Assembly: GCA_030704615.1 (NCBI GenBank)
Contig: CM060731.1
Coordinates: 37,386,001-37,450,000 of the forward strand
DNA length: 64,000 nucleotides
Source: Takakia lepidozioides
Lineage: Eukaryota; Streptophyta; Takakiopsida; Takakiales; Takakiaceae
Reading direction: 5' to 3'
In this document: in pieces, positions 33,648 through 46,674 of the stretch
Numbering within the stretch: the stretch's first letter is position 1
How the letters are laid out: each line of letters starts with the position of its first letter
Notes under the pieces: generated by a model
The model's database searches: none
Told to the model about the DNA's origin: nothing
Seen by the model: only the letters and a program-made list of their open reading frames with translations
Made by a program: the position numbers and the translations under genes

Positions 33648-34025
33648 GGTGTCAGACACAGCATACAAGAGGCACTTACCATGATAACACCATCTTTCCC
33701 CTACTATATACCCAAACAACATGAAAGAAACAGGCCAACTTTTAGAATGCGAAGGACTTGTTGATCCAAACTACCATGCCTTGAGTATGTAGCTATTTAC
33801 CAAAAAATGATCAAACTGCCATTTTGTCTGGTTTTGAATAAGTGACGGAACATTGAAAGCGAGAAAAAATGGATCTGGAGGGCGTCCCAATTTTTCAAAT
33901 CTAGCCAAGGCCTATACATCCTCGACCTTTTTAACCATCACCCTACCACCACCACATAGCAGTCAGAGAAATAAAAACCCTCCGACTGTAACAAAGGTAT
34001 ACACTAAGATACGTACACAATCTAG
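33648..34025. other. 3' flank of the hydrolase gene
   Basis: Nothing recognisable beyond the end of the MITE-like element. It probably contains the 3' UTR of the minus-strand hydrolase gene. Confidence 0.4.
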
Positions 34026-36457
34026 TTATGATGTTTGCTTTCCCAGAAGCATTGAACTTAGCACCTCGTCAGCATAACCAGGGACAGCTTGAAAAAGGTG
34101 GCCTTTCCCAGGAAGCTCATGGTACTGAACCCAAGGTAAACTTCTAGCAACGTAGCGCTGCAGAATAACAGGCACTAGATAGTCCTCATCCCCTTGCCAA
34201 ACATGAACAGATGCACTGGAGTTCGTGAATGGGTTTTCCAAATCCGTGGGCTGGAAGTCCCAGGTTGAAAACATGATCAGAATATCCCTGTGTTGGGACT
34301 CAAACACACTCTGCTGTGTAGCCTCGTTACGATGCTGAAGACAGAAGAAACACAGCAATGTGAGAAACAAGACAAAAGGATATACTCATTATTTGGCACT
34401 GGCTGTGACCTTCGCTCTAACATGAGCTGAAAACATAAGTGACAAAATGGAGGTGCAATGGGTAACTTCTATATGGACACAGACAGAGACAGCTAAATTC
34501 AAGAGGGCTTGAGGAAATAAGGAACAAATTAGGTTGCAGTCTGCTGTATAAAAATACCTTTAAAAAGGCATTAGTTTCAATACCACAGGCCAGAGATGAG
34601 CCCTTGTGGCTTTGCTGGTTTACCATTGGTGGTTTGCAAGAAATTGAACAGATACCCAACTATTGTGTTTGCAACTTCTACTCACCCACAAATTCTAACA
34701 GAAACCAGAAGCAGAAGAGTGTTACTTGTCCACTTGAATTATCCTACTCAACAAGCGAAGGGTTGTGTGTACCTCCATCCTAAACTTAGCTATTTTTGCA
34801 AGGATCTCCTTGTCCATTGTGTTGAAGTTCACATGTCCTCCAAGGTTAACGCTCGAGCTCGGGAACCATGGCTGTGTCATGTACCAGTATAAAAGCCAGG
34901 GCGCATAATGTGCCACCCCCAAGGATAGACGGTCGCCAATCTTTTGTGTATCCCAAGCAGCTTTCAGGTCTGAAGAAGGAATTCCAGGCCACCAGTAATT
35001 TGTCACTGGCGCTAACATAGCCACCCCAGCTAACCTGCAATATAAGACTTGATTGGTAGATTAGACATGAATTACTCATTCATCTCTCGCTCTCTTCCTC
35101 CCTCAACTTACTCAGGTTTGCAGGGGAGAGGGCTACAAGAAGTGCGGGAATCAAGATCCTGCTTTCTTGAATGATGCATATGGCGGCCACACTTAATCAA
35201 CCCTGAGATCAAATTGTCAGACGCACAGACCCGAAGCTGCATTCATAACCTGCTGACCAGGGTCCCAAAACCAGCAACACGAGCGTTTTAACTACACTGT
35301 AACTGCCAGGACATGGCCAATGTATTTCCCTTTTCCTGTGTAAAGTCAGTCAGTGAACTCTGCTCGGCACTGCACCTTACCTGTGGGGAAGGTACTTAAG
35401 GAGACCCCAGATAGTGTAGCCCCCAATGGATGTGCCAATGACATGGAATGTTGGGCCCAATTCAAGTGCATCTGCCAAGTCGTTCACGTCGTTGACCTCT
35501 GATTTAATAGAGCGGGACGGATTGGGATCACTCTGAGCATACCCTGCTCTGTCATATGAAACAATGTAGACCCCCAGCTCCTCTATCAGCTCCTGGTACA
35601 CCCAGAATTCACATCTGTCTAGCATCAGGTACTTCTCTTGGATACACAAAGGAAGCTTTCTTCTATCTTACTTGTGCCATCTGAGAGTCTATCTCACTGT
35701 CATGGTACCCGTGTAATGATCTCCTCACTGGTCCGTCAAGGTCAAAGGCCAAGAGGTGTGGAGGGTGTGATGTACCTCTACTTCTCACCTCAATGGCTGT
35801 TTCTGCGTGCGGCCCCAAGCAGATTAAACATAAGAAAAACCATCTAGTTTCTTCTCTCTCTCATTGTGATGAATCCTCGAACCATAAGAATCTACAGGGC
35901 TAATGCCACGTTTTTCGCCTGGGGAAGCTGTCCCAGAGGAGTAAGCATGCGCATCCGTTTTCGGCACACTTTGTGTTCCTGTATATTTATAATAGAGAAC
36001 TCGACATTGCTTCTCACTGACTGTGCACACAAAGTACCTTGGAAGCCGGGAACCCGAGATTGCGGGATCCCCCATAACCATGGACGTTGATAATTTTGTA
36101 TGTGGCCTGTTCCCGTGGCACTCCCACCTCTTTGTATGCCAGAAACCGACCGTCCCGCATCTGCACTCGCGGGGCTGTCACTTGGGGCCCGTTGGGGCTT
36201 CCCAAAACCTTCAGAGCGGGAGGGCGAATCGCCTTGTACACTAAGGATGCAACTACAACCGTGATCACCAACACAGCTCTCCGTAACAAACCTGTTCCAA
36301 CCCAGCTCCCCACTCTCAAGATTCTGATGTAAAACCTTTTCGTCTCCACATCAGTTAAAAGTTGCTTGAACTTTCTAATCTTTTGACAGCACAAAACAGT
36401 CTCTCTGCGAACTACACCTAATGTCAGACATAGACACGGACAGAGGATAACCTGCAT
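34026..36457 (-). CDS. Alpha/beta-hydrolase fold protein, 4 exons
   Basis: Exons 36457-36038, 35592-35381, 35034-34773 and 34334-34026 join in frame with GT-AG borders to 400 residues. The N-terminus has a hydrophobic anchor (RRAVLVITVVVASLVYKAI), so the protein is probably membrane-tethered. NVHGYGGSR is the oxyanion-region HG motif. YIVSYDRAGYAQSDPNP is the conserved strand before the nucleophile. The nucleophile elbow is GTSIG with Ser195. The acid is Asp347 or Asp349 in WQGDEDYLVP, and His377 is in GKGHLF, so the catalytic triad is intact. The NYWWPG motif fits a plant-specific hydrolase clade of unknown substrate. The start is the weakest point: an alternative first exon from an ATG at 36545 (MEGPKKGPR...) spliced into this frame is possible. 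Confidence 0.85.
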
Positions 36458-37040
36458 ACACAGATGGCGTCTTCTTGCCGTCTTTACGAGTATACGACCT
36501 CGCAGACGCAGCTGAGACCCTGGGCCCCTTCTTTGGCCCCTCCATGGCTACAGTCCTTCCCTTCCCTTCCCTTCCCTTCCCTCCCCTCTCCTCTCCTCTG
36601 TGCCACAAACCCACAGTTCCTCACCGAAAGCCTCTGTTACAATCTAACACAAGGAAATCAACAACCCAAGTGCACAGATCACAACCACATCCTCCAGTCT
36701 CGTCACTCACTTCATTCAAACGTCAACAGATCTCCCTGCTCTGCTTCTGACCCAACTGCGCGTTGCTACCCTACGCATTTGCATTTGCATTTGGCTGCAA
36801 CTTCCTATTTCTATCCCACCTTCGTCAACGACTCGTCCATGCAGACGGACGAGGCCATTGTCAGCACTCCTACTCGGATTCTTTTCTTACAGGGGTTTCT
36901 CTCTGTTTTAGAACTATGGGTCTGCCTGAGAGAGAAAGAGATAGGGCTGGCCATGTCAAAGATTACACCACCTACTTGGCATGTAGAGGTATTTGTTTGT
37001 GTCCATTCTCTATAATGGGGTCAAATCTTTGGATGGTTTG
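36458..37040. promoter_or_regulatory. Upstream region of the hydrolase gene
   Basis: Holds a (CTTCC)n run at about 36553-36590 and three GCATTT repeats at about 36775-36795. It probably covers the hydrolase promoter and leader. Plus-strand frames here (up to 183 codons) are low-complexity and lack family features. Confidence 0.4.
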
Positions 37041-37094
37041 GCAATTAAAAATAAAATAAAAATAAATCGGACCCTAGAGGCCAATCATTTCACC

Positions 37095-37232
37095 AGCAAG
37101 GAGGGGCCCCCGTGAGGGCCAATCATGTCACCAAAAAGGAGTGACCTAGAGAGAGGGCCAACCCCTTCATCAAAAAGGAGTGACCTAGAGAGAGGGCCAA
37201 CCCCTTCATCAAAAAGGAGTGACCCGGACCTA
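37095..37232. repeat. 39-bp tandem repeat
   Basis: Units starting GTGACCTAGAGAGAGGGCC occur at 37141 and 37180 with exact 39-bp spacing, with a partial third at 37219 and a degenerate unit before the first. Each unit ends TCATCAAAAAGGA. Confidence 0.8.
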
Positions 37233-37260
37233 GAGACCTAGAGGGTATACCTACTGAAAT

Positions 37261-38100
37261 CAATATACCCTAATCTATTTATACTAGCATGCATTCGAGA
37301 TATTTTTTTGGGTATTCAAATAGGGTTCTCATTGAAAGATAATAGCTTCTTCAATGCGCACTGTGCCTGCGGCAGGGCCGCGTGTAGCAGAGGGGTTGCG
37401 AAGGGCGGGAGCGCCCGTACCGACTCGTATGCCAGGCAAGCTAGTCTGCTGGGGCCCATAAAACATTAGTTATTTTGGAGGTTTGCATAAAGCAGGGGAT
37501 AGTGTGGTTGTTAAGAGCAACGAATGTCCACCACACTAAGTCTACCACTAAGTCTACCGGTAAAGAAGAGTTCAACCTTCTTCACAAGGCCAAGATGCGT
37601 TGCTACGTCCTATGGTCTGTTTACGGTTCTATATATTGATTGTCTTCCAAGTTTTACTTATTTTCTAAGTTTCCTACAGGCCTAAACCCCCAAGGTGCTT
37701 ATAGCCAGGATCCTGTTGTGGCCCCTTCACAAAGCGCCTACCGAGTTTAGGGAAGAAGAGGGGTACCTCTTCCTACTGCCCCTCCAATTCCTGGGTGTTT
37801 AGGATAATGACAACCCTCAAGAAGGGATAAAAACCCCTTTTCAGTTTAAAAGGGGTTAGAAACTCCCAAATTCCAACGGCTATTTAGTGGATTGAACAAT
37901 TGTAAAATTAAAAAAAAAAAAAATCAAAATGAAGAAAAATAATAACATTCATATGGGTGGAGAATCTCCAAAGGATCCCATGGATACCAAAATTACCTCT
38001 ATGGGATCAAGGGAACACCCTGGGAACACGCTCATAACCCTGAGGACGGTGGGGAACCGCTCTCCTCAATAGGAGCGCCCCAATTCTTGTTCACAACCTC
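37261..38100. other. Stretch without a recognisable gene
   Basis: Mixed composition with a GC-rich patch at about 37365-37440 and a poly-A run near 37908-37922. It may contain LTR debris, but no paired LTRs were seen. Confidence 0.35.
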
Positions 38101-38119
38101 ACAAAAATGTCAACTCCTT

Positions 38120-38300
38120 GGAGCTCCTTCGCGGGGGCCACACTTGGCAGCGGCAACCTCCGACTCTCCGCTCAACTCCTGCACACCCCACGGCTCTCCG
38201 CGGGGGCCACACTAGTGGCGGCACCACTGGCTCTCAGCCCAACTTCCTGCACACCCCGTGAGTTTCTCCGCGGGAGCCACACTAGCTACCTAGCCCCTGG
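38120..38300. repeat. GC-rich degenerate tandem repeat, about 67 bp
   Basis: CTCCGCGGGGGCCACACTAG-like blocks recur about every 67 bp (three copies), with CCTGCACACCCC between them. The repeats keep an 84-codon frame open at 38107-38361, which I regard as a by-product of the repeat. Confidence 0.65.
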
Positions 38301-39310
38301 GGCAGGCAGCTATGGTCAGAAACAAAAACCACAAAATCAAAATAACAAACCGGATCTATAGTTCTAGAGTTAACACACGGTCCTCTTGATATCTTAGTGA
38401 TCTCCACAAAACAAAATAATAAACCAGGACTTTCAGATTTCATGCATGGCCTTCACTTTAAACAATCTGAGCTTTTTGCTTACAAATCAACAAATGCTTC
38501 AATGGCATACAAGGTGTTGGGCTAGAAGGCATCCCACGAAAACAAATGCTTTCATACTATGAGGATCAAGCTCAACCTCACAGGATCTAGACTCCTTAAG
38601 ATAACTAAGACTAAAACAAGAGAAAGCAAGACACTAGCAAAACTAGATGCACAACTAGATGAGGAAACAAGGGGCCTTGCTCCTCTTATATACTACTTTT
38701 GCCCTAATAAAATAATGGAAGAAATACTCATTAAAATAATGAGTAATAATAATAGTTTAGTCAAATCTATTAGGCTCATTCATGAGGGTCACATTTGATC
38801 GACGGTCGTGTCGTGATCGCCTCTCCCAATTGTTTAAAAAAAAAAAAAATTATATTTTAATCCAGTTTATTGGGCTAAGGTTGGATGGATTTCATCCAAC
38901 ATGATGAATGATTGTTGATGTTGCCGCTTGCACTGGATGGATGAAGTTCTCCACTCATTCTCCAATTTTCCTTGGCTACTCCGGCCAATCAGACAAGGAA
39001 TAAACCTTTAAAAATAGGTCACCGCGTGTGCTCATCGCCTCGTAATTTGGTGCCGCTACAAACCTTAACCGAAAATTCCCAAATTTTGTGGGTAATTTAG
39101 GTAAGGATCTCTTGATGTTCTTCAAACTAGCTTCAACGTCGACTTTGCACTTCCTTGAAACTGTCCCAATCGTCCGTCGCGCTGCAAATCAATTAATTCT
39201 TATTTTTTGATATTTCATCGCTATACATTATTTTTGCCAAACTACTTTATTACTGTATTTCTACTAGATAGATAGGAGGGAGGATAGACCATCGCAATCC
39301 TTCGTAAAAC
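38301..39310. other. AT-rich stretch without a recognisable gene
   Basis: Contains a poly-A run at about 38837-38849. No coding or structural feature was recognised. Confidence 0.4.
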
Positions 39311-39749
39311 AGCCTAATCATGTGCTCTGACAAACAGGTCCAAGTCGTTGAATTTGGGACCGACCCGACAGTCTAAGATGCTGACTACTGCACCTACTAT
39401 GGTTTTGATGCCGGAAGACCTTTCCTCGTTCGTCTCAGACGCAATCTGGGGGCCAAAGTTCATCTCCATGGACACCTCATAGACGTAAATTAATCCTAAG
39501 TCGCTATACCGCGGTTTCCACTTTTCTAACCAATGTCCTAGTTTTGGCACCACAATGTCCAAACTGTCTTCCTAACGAATAAAATACAATCAAAAAATAA
39601 ATTGTACCCATTTATGCATCTACACTTCGTTGACTTCATACTCGATTTCATTATTGACTTCCATTAGTAGAGGTGGTATGGAAGTTCTCCCCAGGATATT
39701 CGAATGATGATACAACTGTAATAATGAAACATGAAAGAATGGATGGATG

Positions 39750-40765
39750 CGCATATTGCGTGAGAGATCAAGGCGAAAACTTACCGGATTAATTTGACAA
39801 ACAATTTTGAATAGTCACCAGCGTTGATAATCCGACTTCCTTGATGGTTGCGTATTTTGTATGTTCCATCGAATGAGTCATATACGATCTCCGACCTTGC
39901 ACTTGGGTTGAAGTTGTCGATGTTGATTTGCATACTCTTTGTATTGATTTTGAGCTTCTGCTAGTTGGAATATAAGCTCCTTGTGAATCGTAGCAAGATG
40001 AATATCAAGGTTTCTGCAGCATGACTTCCAACAGTCTTCGTGTGGAAAGGGTTTGCTCGAGGGTGATGACTATAATTGAAAAAAAAATGGAGTTTGCTTA
40101 GTCGATGAATGTATGGTATTGTTGTAGGCAGATTCAACCAATGGCAAAAGGTCCGTCCAATTATCTTGTTGATAATTTATCGTACAGCGAAGATATTGCT
40201 CCAAAATCTGATTTATGCGCTCGGTTTGACCATCAGTCTGTGGATGATCTGGTTATCGAGAGGTTGATCGTGACATCTAATATTTGAAATATTCCTCTCC
40301 ATATATTTGATATGAATTGTGGTCCTCGATCAGATACGATGTCATCCGAGAATCCATGAATGCGATAAATGTTGTCGAGAAAGAGTCTTGTCGTTTCTTC
40401 ACCTGTATCTGTCTTGTTACATGGAATGAAAAGTGACATATTTGTGAAACGATCTACGATAACAATGATTGAATTGTTGGTCTTTAAAATTGGAAAGTCT
40501 GAACTAAAGTCCATTGATAAAGATGACCATAGACACTTAGGGATGGATAATGGTTGAAGAAGGTCGTAAGGTCGATGTAGTGGTCCCTTCGCTCTAGCAC
40601 ACGTGTCGCAAGATTTTATTCACAAATTTCCACAGCTGCGGCCACCAATACTCCATAGATATCAATTTCATTGCAGCCGGAAAATCATGACGTGTTTGAA
40701 GAATTTGAAGTCGTATTGGTCATGAATGATCGCCCATGCTTAGATAGATTTGTGATAGTTTTTTT
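39750..40765 (-). mobile_element. Ty3/gypsy (chromovirus-type) integrase relic
   Basis: Minus-strand frames hold the integrase zinc-binding end (CDTCARAKGP, its first Cys pair, in pieces), the catalytic core (MDFSSDFP, VDRFTNMSLFIPC, SDRGPQFIS) with the first two aspartates, and [16 protein letters not shown] with the glutamate after a frame change. Beyond it come FNPSARSEIVYDSFDG-like C-terminal integrase pieces. The downstream NEIEYEVNEV near 39640 looks like the start of a chromodomain that then breaks off. Stops and frameshifts show it is dead. A minus-strand frame at 39314-39562 below it is not recognised. Confidence 0.7.
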
Positions 40766-41389
40766 AAATGATATTTTGACCCATAGTAAGAGTATTATCG
40801 AGCATAAAAACCACCTTACATAAGTATTACAAGTTCTCTATAAGAATCAGTTACCTACTTATTAGTAAGTGACGTCCTGTTACATCGGGTCATATCTGGA
40901 CCTGACGCTGACGCGGCTTGCGTCACGTCAGATTTGATACGTATACATGTAAGTTTTGAAGGGGTAAAAGATGTGACATGTAACTGTACACGTCCCCAAC
41001 AAAATTACACGTAAGTATTTTTATTTTTATGTTTTATTCAAAAAAATTGGATGACCATTTGATGATCGCCCAACAGTCGTCCGAACGTTACCGGAACCCA
41101 AAAAAACAAAAAACCAAAAATCAAAATAAAAAACCCGGCTAGCTAGCCCACTGTGAGGACCCTCCCTTTCGCGTAGCCCGTGTCTATGTTAAAAGCTCTA
41201 GAATGATAGCCCGAACATTGTGTGAAAGAGTGGAATCCATCCACATAAGTTCTCATCCAAAAAATTATGTTGGATGACAAACCGCGATTGCATCCGAAGA
41301 AACCAATAACAGATTTCATCAAGGGACTTAGCCAAAAATGCACTCAGGCTACTGGCCTCTAAATGCTAAGAAAGGAAAATTGAAAAACA
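40766..41389. other. Stretch without a recognisable gene
   Basis: AT-rich sequence between the integrase relic and the satellite-like array. A single 66-codon frame at 41143-41343 has no family features. Confidence 0.4.
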
Positions 41390-42330
41390 TGGCACAAGAA
41401 TTTGCACCACACGCCATTATGGCAGTCCCGAAGTATTTTAATTTTTTAATTTTTAAAAACCATGACCGCCAGGGCAACGCCTGTGGTTGGCTGGCCATCC
41501 TTTGGCCAGCGCATGTGTTTGGCTGCCGATACTCTGTTGATCCCAATTTTATTTGAAATAAAAATTAAATCAGACGGCCATTGTGGTCATCTCAAATTAT
41601 TTAAAAACAAAAACAAAACAAGACCGCCACACTAGCGACTATGGTTGGCTTGGTGGTCACGATTTTTTTAAAGTAAGAACTAATTTTGGACTGTTATTAT
41701 GGCGGTCTCGAATTATTTTTGAAAAAAGATGGGTCCACCAGGTGAGCGTTTTTGGTTGGCTGGTGGCCTGCTGACGATTTTAATTTTTTTTAAATAAATA
41801 TAAATTCAGACTGTCATTGTTGCAGTCCAAAATATCTTTAAAAACTTAAAACAATTAAGTACCGCCATGCCAGCGCTTGTGGTTGGCTGACAATCCCGAT
41901 TTATATATATTTTTTAAAACAATTGGGACCGTCGGGTCAACGCTTGTGGTTGGCTGATGATCCTGATTTATATTTAAAATATGGAAAATCCGGATCGCCA
42001 TTGTTGCGGTCTCAATTGTTTTAAATAATAATAAAAATCACTCCAGGCCGCCATTGCCGCGGTCCAGAATATCTTAAAAAATCAAAAAATAATTAGGGAC
42101 CGCCATGCCAGCGCATGTGGTTGGCTGACGATCCCAATTTATATTAAATAAATATTAATTCGATTTATATTTTAGAAAATAAAGAATCATGACCGTCATT
42201 CTTATAGTCTCGATTTTTTTCTTAAAAATATAAATCACTCCGGACCGCCATTGTGAAAGTACTAAAATATTATTTTTAAAACAAATATGGGAATGTCCGG
42301 CCAGCTTGTGGTTAGCTGGCTGTCCCGAAT
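41390..42330. repeat. Degenerate satellite-like array with palindromic cores
   Basis: Two core motifs alternate through about 940 bp. One is a palindrome-like GACCGCCATTGTNGCGGTC, seen in eight or more variants. The other is CAGCGCNTGTGGTTGGCTG followed by NCGATCCCGATTTAT, in about seven variants (near 41480, 41640, 41745, 41872, 41940, 42110, 42300). AT-rich spacers of varying length separate them. Copies are diverged, so the array is old. No coding function is plausible. Confidence 0.7.
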
Positions 42331-45300
42331 TGTTCTTCTCTTATGATGGAACAGAGAATTGCGCTATCATAGAATAGATGGTACTAGAAGTTCAATAAAT
42401 TTCTTAAAAATCAACTTCCTTGAAATTCTAATCAGATGTAGACATATGTGTCTCCAGCCTGACCATTCTTTTCTTCCACACATAAATTCAGACATCCCAC
42501 CGAAAGAAATGAATATAATGCTCAAAATGATTGCTCCCCCACTTAGGCTGAAAAGTTCCGAGATATTTTGAAACGTCTGAACATTCTAGAATGTTCTGTT
42601 TCTAAATGTTTATGGATTTTGTTAGATACTTCAAGGCTATGTCTGTGACATCACCTCATCTTCTAGCGACGAGCTCTTCGAGGGACGGCAACGTGCTTGA
42701 ATTTGCTTAAAGTTAAAGAAAGTCCAAAATTCGGTGAATGGACTTGTCAAATACTCTCCTCTTCGATCTTGACTCAAATGATTCATAGGTCCGCAAAAGC
42801 AACGATTATGTTCAACACCCTGTCTATCACCTTACTAGGGACAGTGATTTGAGCATTTTGATCTTCAAAACTGACTTTAAACATGATTTCATTGCCCCTG
42901 AGATATGCAGCCTCAACCTCCAACAAGATTATCAAACATCGAATAAATTTGTAAACATCCACGATCTACAAAAAAATACACACATATACTCGAAATATTT
43001 CTAAATTTTTTTCTAGAATAACTACGTCATTCATATTTTCATTACATGTTTATATATTTTCCACAATATGACTTTCTAAAAGGTTTGACATGAGAGCCTC
43101 TTTTCAAATTTCATAGATTTGACATACTCTCTACAACATGTTTTTCTCAAAAATTTGACCTATTCTCCATAATATGAATATCTTAAAGGTTTGACTTGAG
43201 AGCATCGGGTCAAACTTCCTAAGAGCTTTATTAATTACTTTTGAAAAATTCTAAAGGGATTTGTTATTCTATCAGCTATCAGCCATTAGTCATCAGCCAT
43301 CAGTGTGACGTGGATGCGGAAACGGCGGCCACGTGACAATATAATATTTTTCTGGGGCTGCCCGTAATTGTATGCTTGGATTTGTGAGAAACAATAATGA
43401 AAAATGACATGGGATTGTACTGACAGACCACCTGTGGCTGTCGAAGATGGAGAACATAAAGGTAAAAATGAAATAAATAGACGTTTGGAAAAAAAAAAAA
43501 ACGCTAATGTTAAATATGGACTTCTAACATGGAAGAATTCTGCATGTTTTTTGAGCCATTTTAATCTCTAGCTTGGATTATCGTATGCTATGGAAATGTC
43601 CAGGGATGCTGGTGAAAATATATATATTTGTTGGACCTAAGTTGAATGAAGGTGGCTCTTCTGTCCTTGTATAAGGTACTTTTCACTTTTTGGAATGTGA
43701 TCTTGTATTCAATTTCAAACTCTAAAATTTAATTTTTTTCGGGCAGGTTCATTGGGCAGATTGAAATGTTCTTGTTCACCTTTGTTGACGTTTATCACTG
43801 ATGAAATTGCGTTGGTAACTGACAGAATAGGAGCTCTCAATTCTAGAAAAAAAAAATTCCTCGATCTGGAACCTTCTAGATTTTATCCCGCACTTTTGTA
43901 GCTATTTTTTTAGATATTTAATCCTCAATATTTGTATGAAACCCTCTATTTCTTGTGTTTGGACAAATCAAACATAATTATGTATTTATTTATTATCATA
44001 AAATGTTATTTAAACATATCATTTGTATCGATATTTTATTGATATTTTTTTCTTTTTAAATTTAAATAATCACTTAAATATAATTTAAAACATGATTTAT
44101 TTTATTTTTAAATTAAAAATTCACTTCTAATCGACACAGATGTAAACAAACTGAAAAATATCAAAATACAGATAAATATAGATTTAAGGAATTTCTTAAG
44201 AATATACAACGAATATTATGCAATCCCCTTTGCACTCAGAAATTTTTTGGCGACGCTGTGCTTATCGGTGTTATGACTTGTCAATCAGAGGGGAAAAATG
44301 AAAAAGGACGTGACCCGTTTTGGGAGGCGTCGTCGTTTAAGAGTTAACCCTTAAACGACAGGTCCCGGCTCGCATCGGGTTGTTATCGTAGCACGCCTGC
44401 TAACGTCATAGCAGGTCCGCTTTCCTAAATGCTACTCCAACTAATATTTGTTCTGCCGCACTATAATGTTATATCTTATTAAGTGTTAGGGCATTTTAGT
44501 TTTAAACCATCGTTTCTCTGCCCCTGCCCATTTTCCCTCATCGAATCTGCTCGCCGTTTTTCCTAGCTCGTCTCCTTCCTCATCAAGTAGGTGAACGCGA
44601 CCACACTCCGGAGGGATCCTTTCTCTTCTCTCTTCTTTCACTCAGATTTCTGATTGCAAACTTTTGAGGATCAGTCTAACTTTCGTACTTCATGTTACAA
44701 CCGCTTTAGGGATGAAGCGATAGTGTTGGAAAAAAAATAACCGTTCAAAGCATAGCTAAAGGATTTAAAAAATCAACCTTAGATCATCATGGATAAAAAT
44801 TGCACTTCAACGTAAAGCTCATTTATATATTATATTTTTATTATTCTTAATCTTCAATTTAAAAACATTCTCCTCATAAACTAAATCTATTTCAATGCAT
44901 AACTTATTTGTGTATATGTATGCAATTTTTATATATATATATATATATATTGGTCAATGATTCGCGTTTCTCAACATATAGCTCATTTGGGATGGTTTTT
45001 TTTCCCAAATTTTTCATTGAATAAATAGAAATAAATAAATAAAATTTAGTTTTGTAGATATTAGTTGATATTTTTGTTTTTACTTTATTGTTATTATTAT
45101 TATTATATTAATTTTTAGGTATATTTTCTGTTTTTTCATTAAAATCTGCTAAATATAAAACAAAAAACAAAACCCTCACAACTAATTGTGTTTCTGACAA
45201 TGTATAGCTCATTTTGTTGTTGTTGTTGTTGTTTTTTTTTTTTTTTTTTTTTTTTCTTTCTTTCTGTTTTTCATTTAAAAATAAACAATAACCTTTACAA

Positions 45301-46609
45301 ATTGCGTTGAAGCATATCTCATATCTATAACTGTGTAAAATTAATATTTCCGCTTCTCCCTCCTAATTTGAGCTGTGCTTCAAAGATCTCTATCCATTTA
45401 TAAAAGTCAATGCAAGTTTTTTTTTATTATAGTGGCTTCATGGTATCTATGTGGTAATTTTGAATATGTACTCTTTTTCATCAATATTTGGTGGTGAAGA
45501 ATTGTGTGATATTATATGTACTCTAAGCTAATCCTACTCAAGTAATTCAAAATTGGTTCCCAATATAACTCACCTTTCAACTGTTCAACAGTTATTAATA
45601 ATAAGATGCAATATAATAGATATAAAGTAATTTGTAATCTGACAATGATATAGTCATTGTCATATATATTTAATTAACAAAAGTGGAATGCAATAGAATA
45701 TGGATAAGATAAACACACAACAAAAAAGAGACCATTTGCATTCTAGTCCTCTTCTATTTTAGCATATCTCAAACCATCGGTATCTTTGTGGAAAAGCCTC
45801 ATCCCCCTTTTGTGTTGGGAGAGCCCACAAATGTGTATTGAAGCAAACCTCCTCCAAAGCTCAAGGTGATAAAAAATTGAAAAAACCCCTTCTCCATTTC
45901 CGGAGTTGTGCTTCAACACACAATTATTCATACCCGATAAAGCACATGACTATGCATTCCACTTGATAAAATGAAAATATGTTAAAGCTTACACTTTTGT
46001 ACGAATGGATCTATTCTTTGCAATGGAAGATTGAAGACATGATATATGATAATGTATTATGTCATAATCATGTCATTAACAAATATTAAAGATGAGGCTA
46101 AGTCTTATAGCTAAGATCAGCCATGATCAGAGGAAAAGAAAAAACACTCTTATCAAAATAACCATAAATTACGTAATCTCCTCGATTACCTAGACATTCA
46201 GTTGACCCAATTAAGGGTAACATCCAACATATACTTATGAGACTTTAAATCCATAACCACATTAAGGCGACCTTGTGTGTTAATTACTTGGTCATATGTT
46301 GAATGCTTTTTGGTGGTCATATTGTTGGAAGCATGACATCGTCGTGAAATTCGGAGACACATCATGAACTGTTTTTATTAAAAAAATATGAAATAAAATA
46401 ATGCGGTTATAGAATAGAGGTTATAGAATAGACGTGTATGAGTTTGAACTCAATTTGAAGATGTTACATCAAGGGTTACCAAAATCGAAACAAACTTTCC
46501 AACATTGTTTGTGTTGTTCTTTTTCTTACAATTTTTTTAATATATTGTATATAGCAATTATATTCAAAACTATTTTCTCAATAATATTTTTCAAGGTGGT
46601 GCTAACCAA
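42331..46609. other. AT-rich gene desert
   Basis: No gene is supported in about 4.3 kb. Landmarks are degenerate direct repeats of about 60 bp around GGTTTGAC (43055-43210), a 10-bp hairpin GTCGTTTAAG/CTTAAACGAC (44332-44359), an (AT)n run at about 44930-44952, and poly-T at about 45230-45256. Short frames, for example at 45743-45931, have no features. Confidence 0.6.
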
Positions 46610-46674
46610 CGTTGGGCGGGTATACATGTAAAAGTCGGGTATATGTCAGGGTATGCACACGGGTATATCCAACG
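46610..46674. repeat. Short GGGTATA-rich segment with inverted ends
   Basis: CGTTGGGCGGGTATAC at the left and GGGTATATCCAACG at the right form imperfect inverted ends around three further GGGTAT motifs in 65 bp. The left end matches GTTGGGTGGGTATA at 57875, near the KP4-like sequences. It may be a remnant of a small DNA transposon family. Confidence 0.4.

Noticed and set aside
36464-37015. 183-codon plus-strand frame
   Set aside because: It runs through a CTTCC repeat and the hydrolase upstream region and shows no domain.
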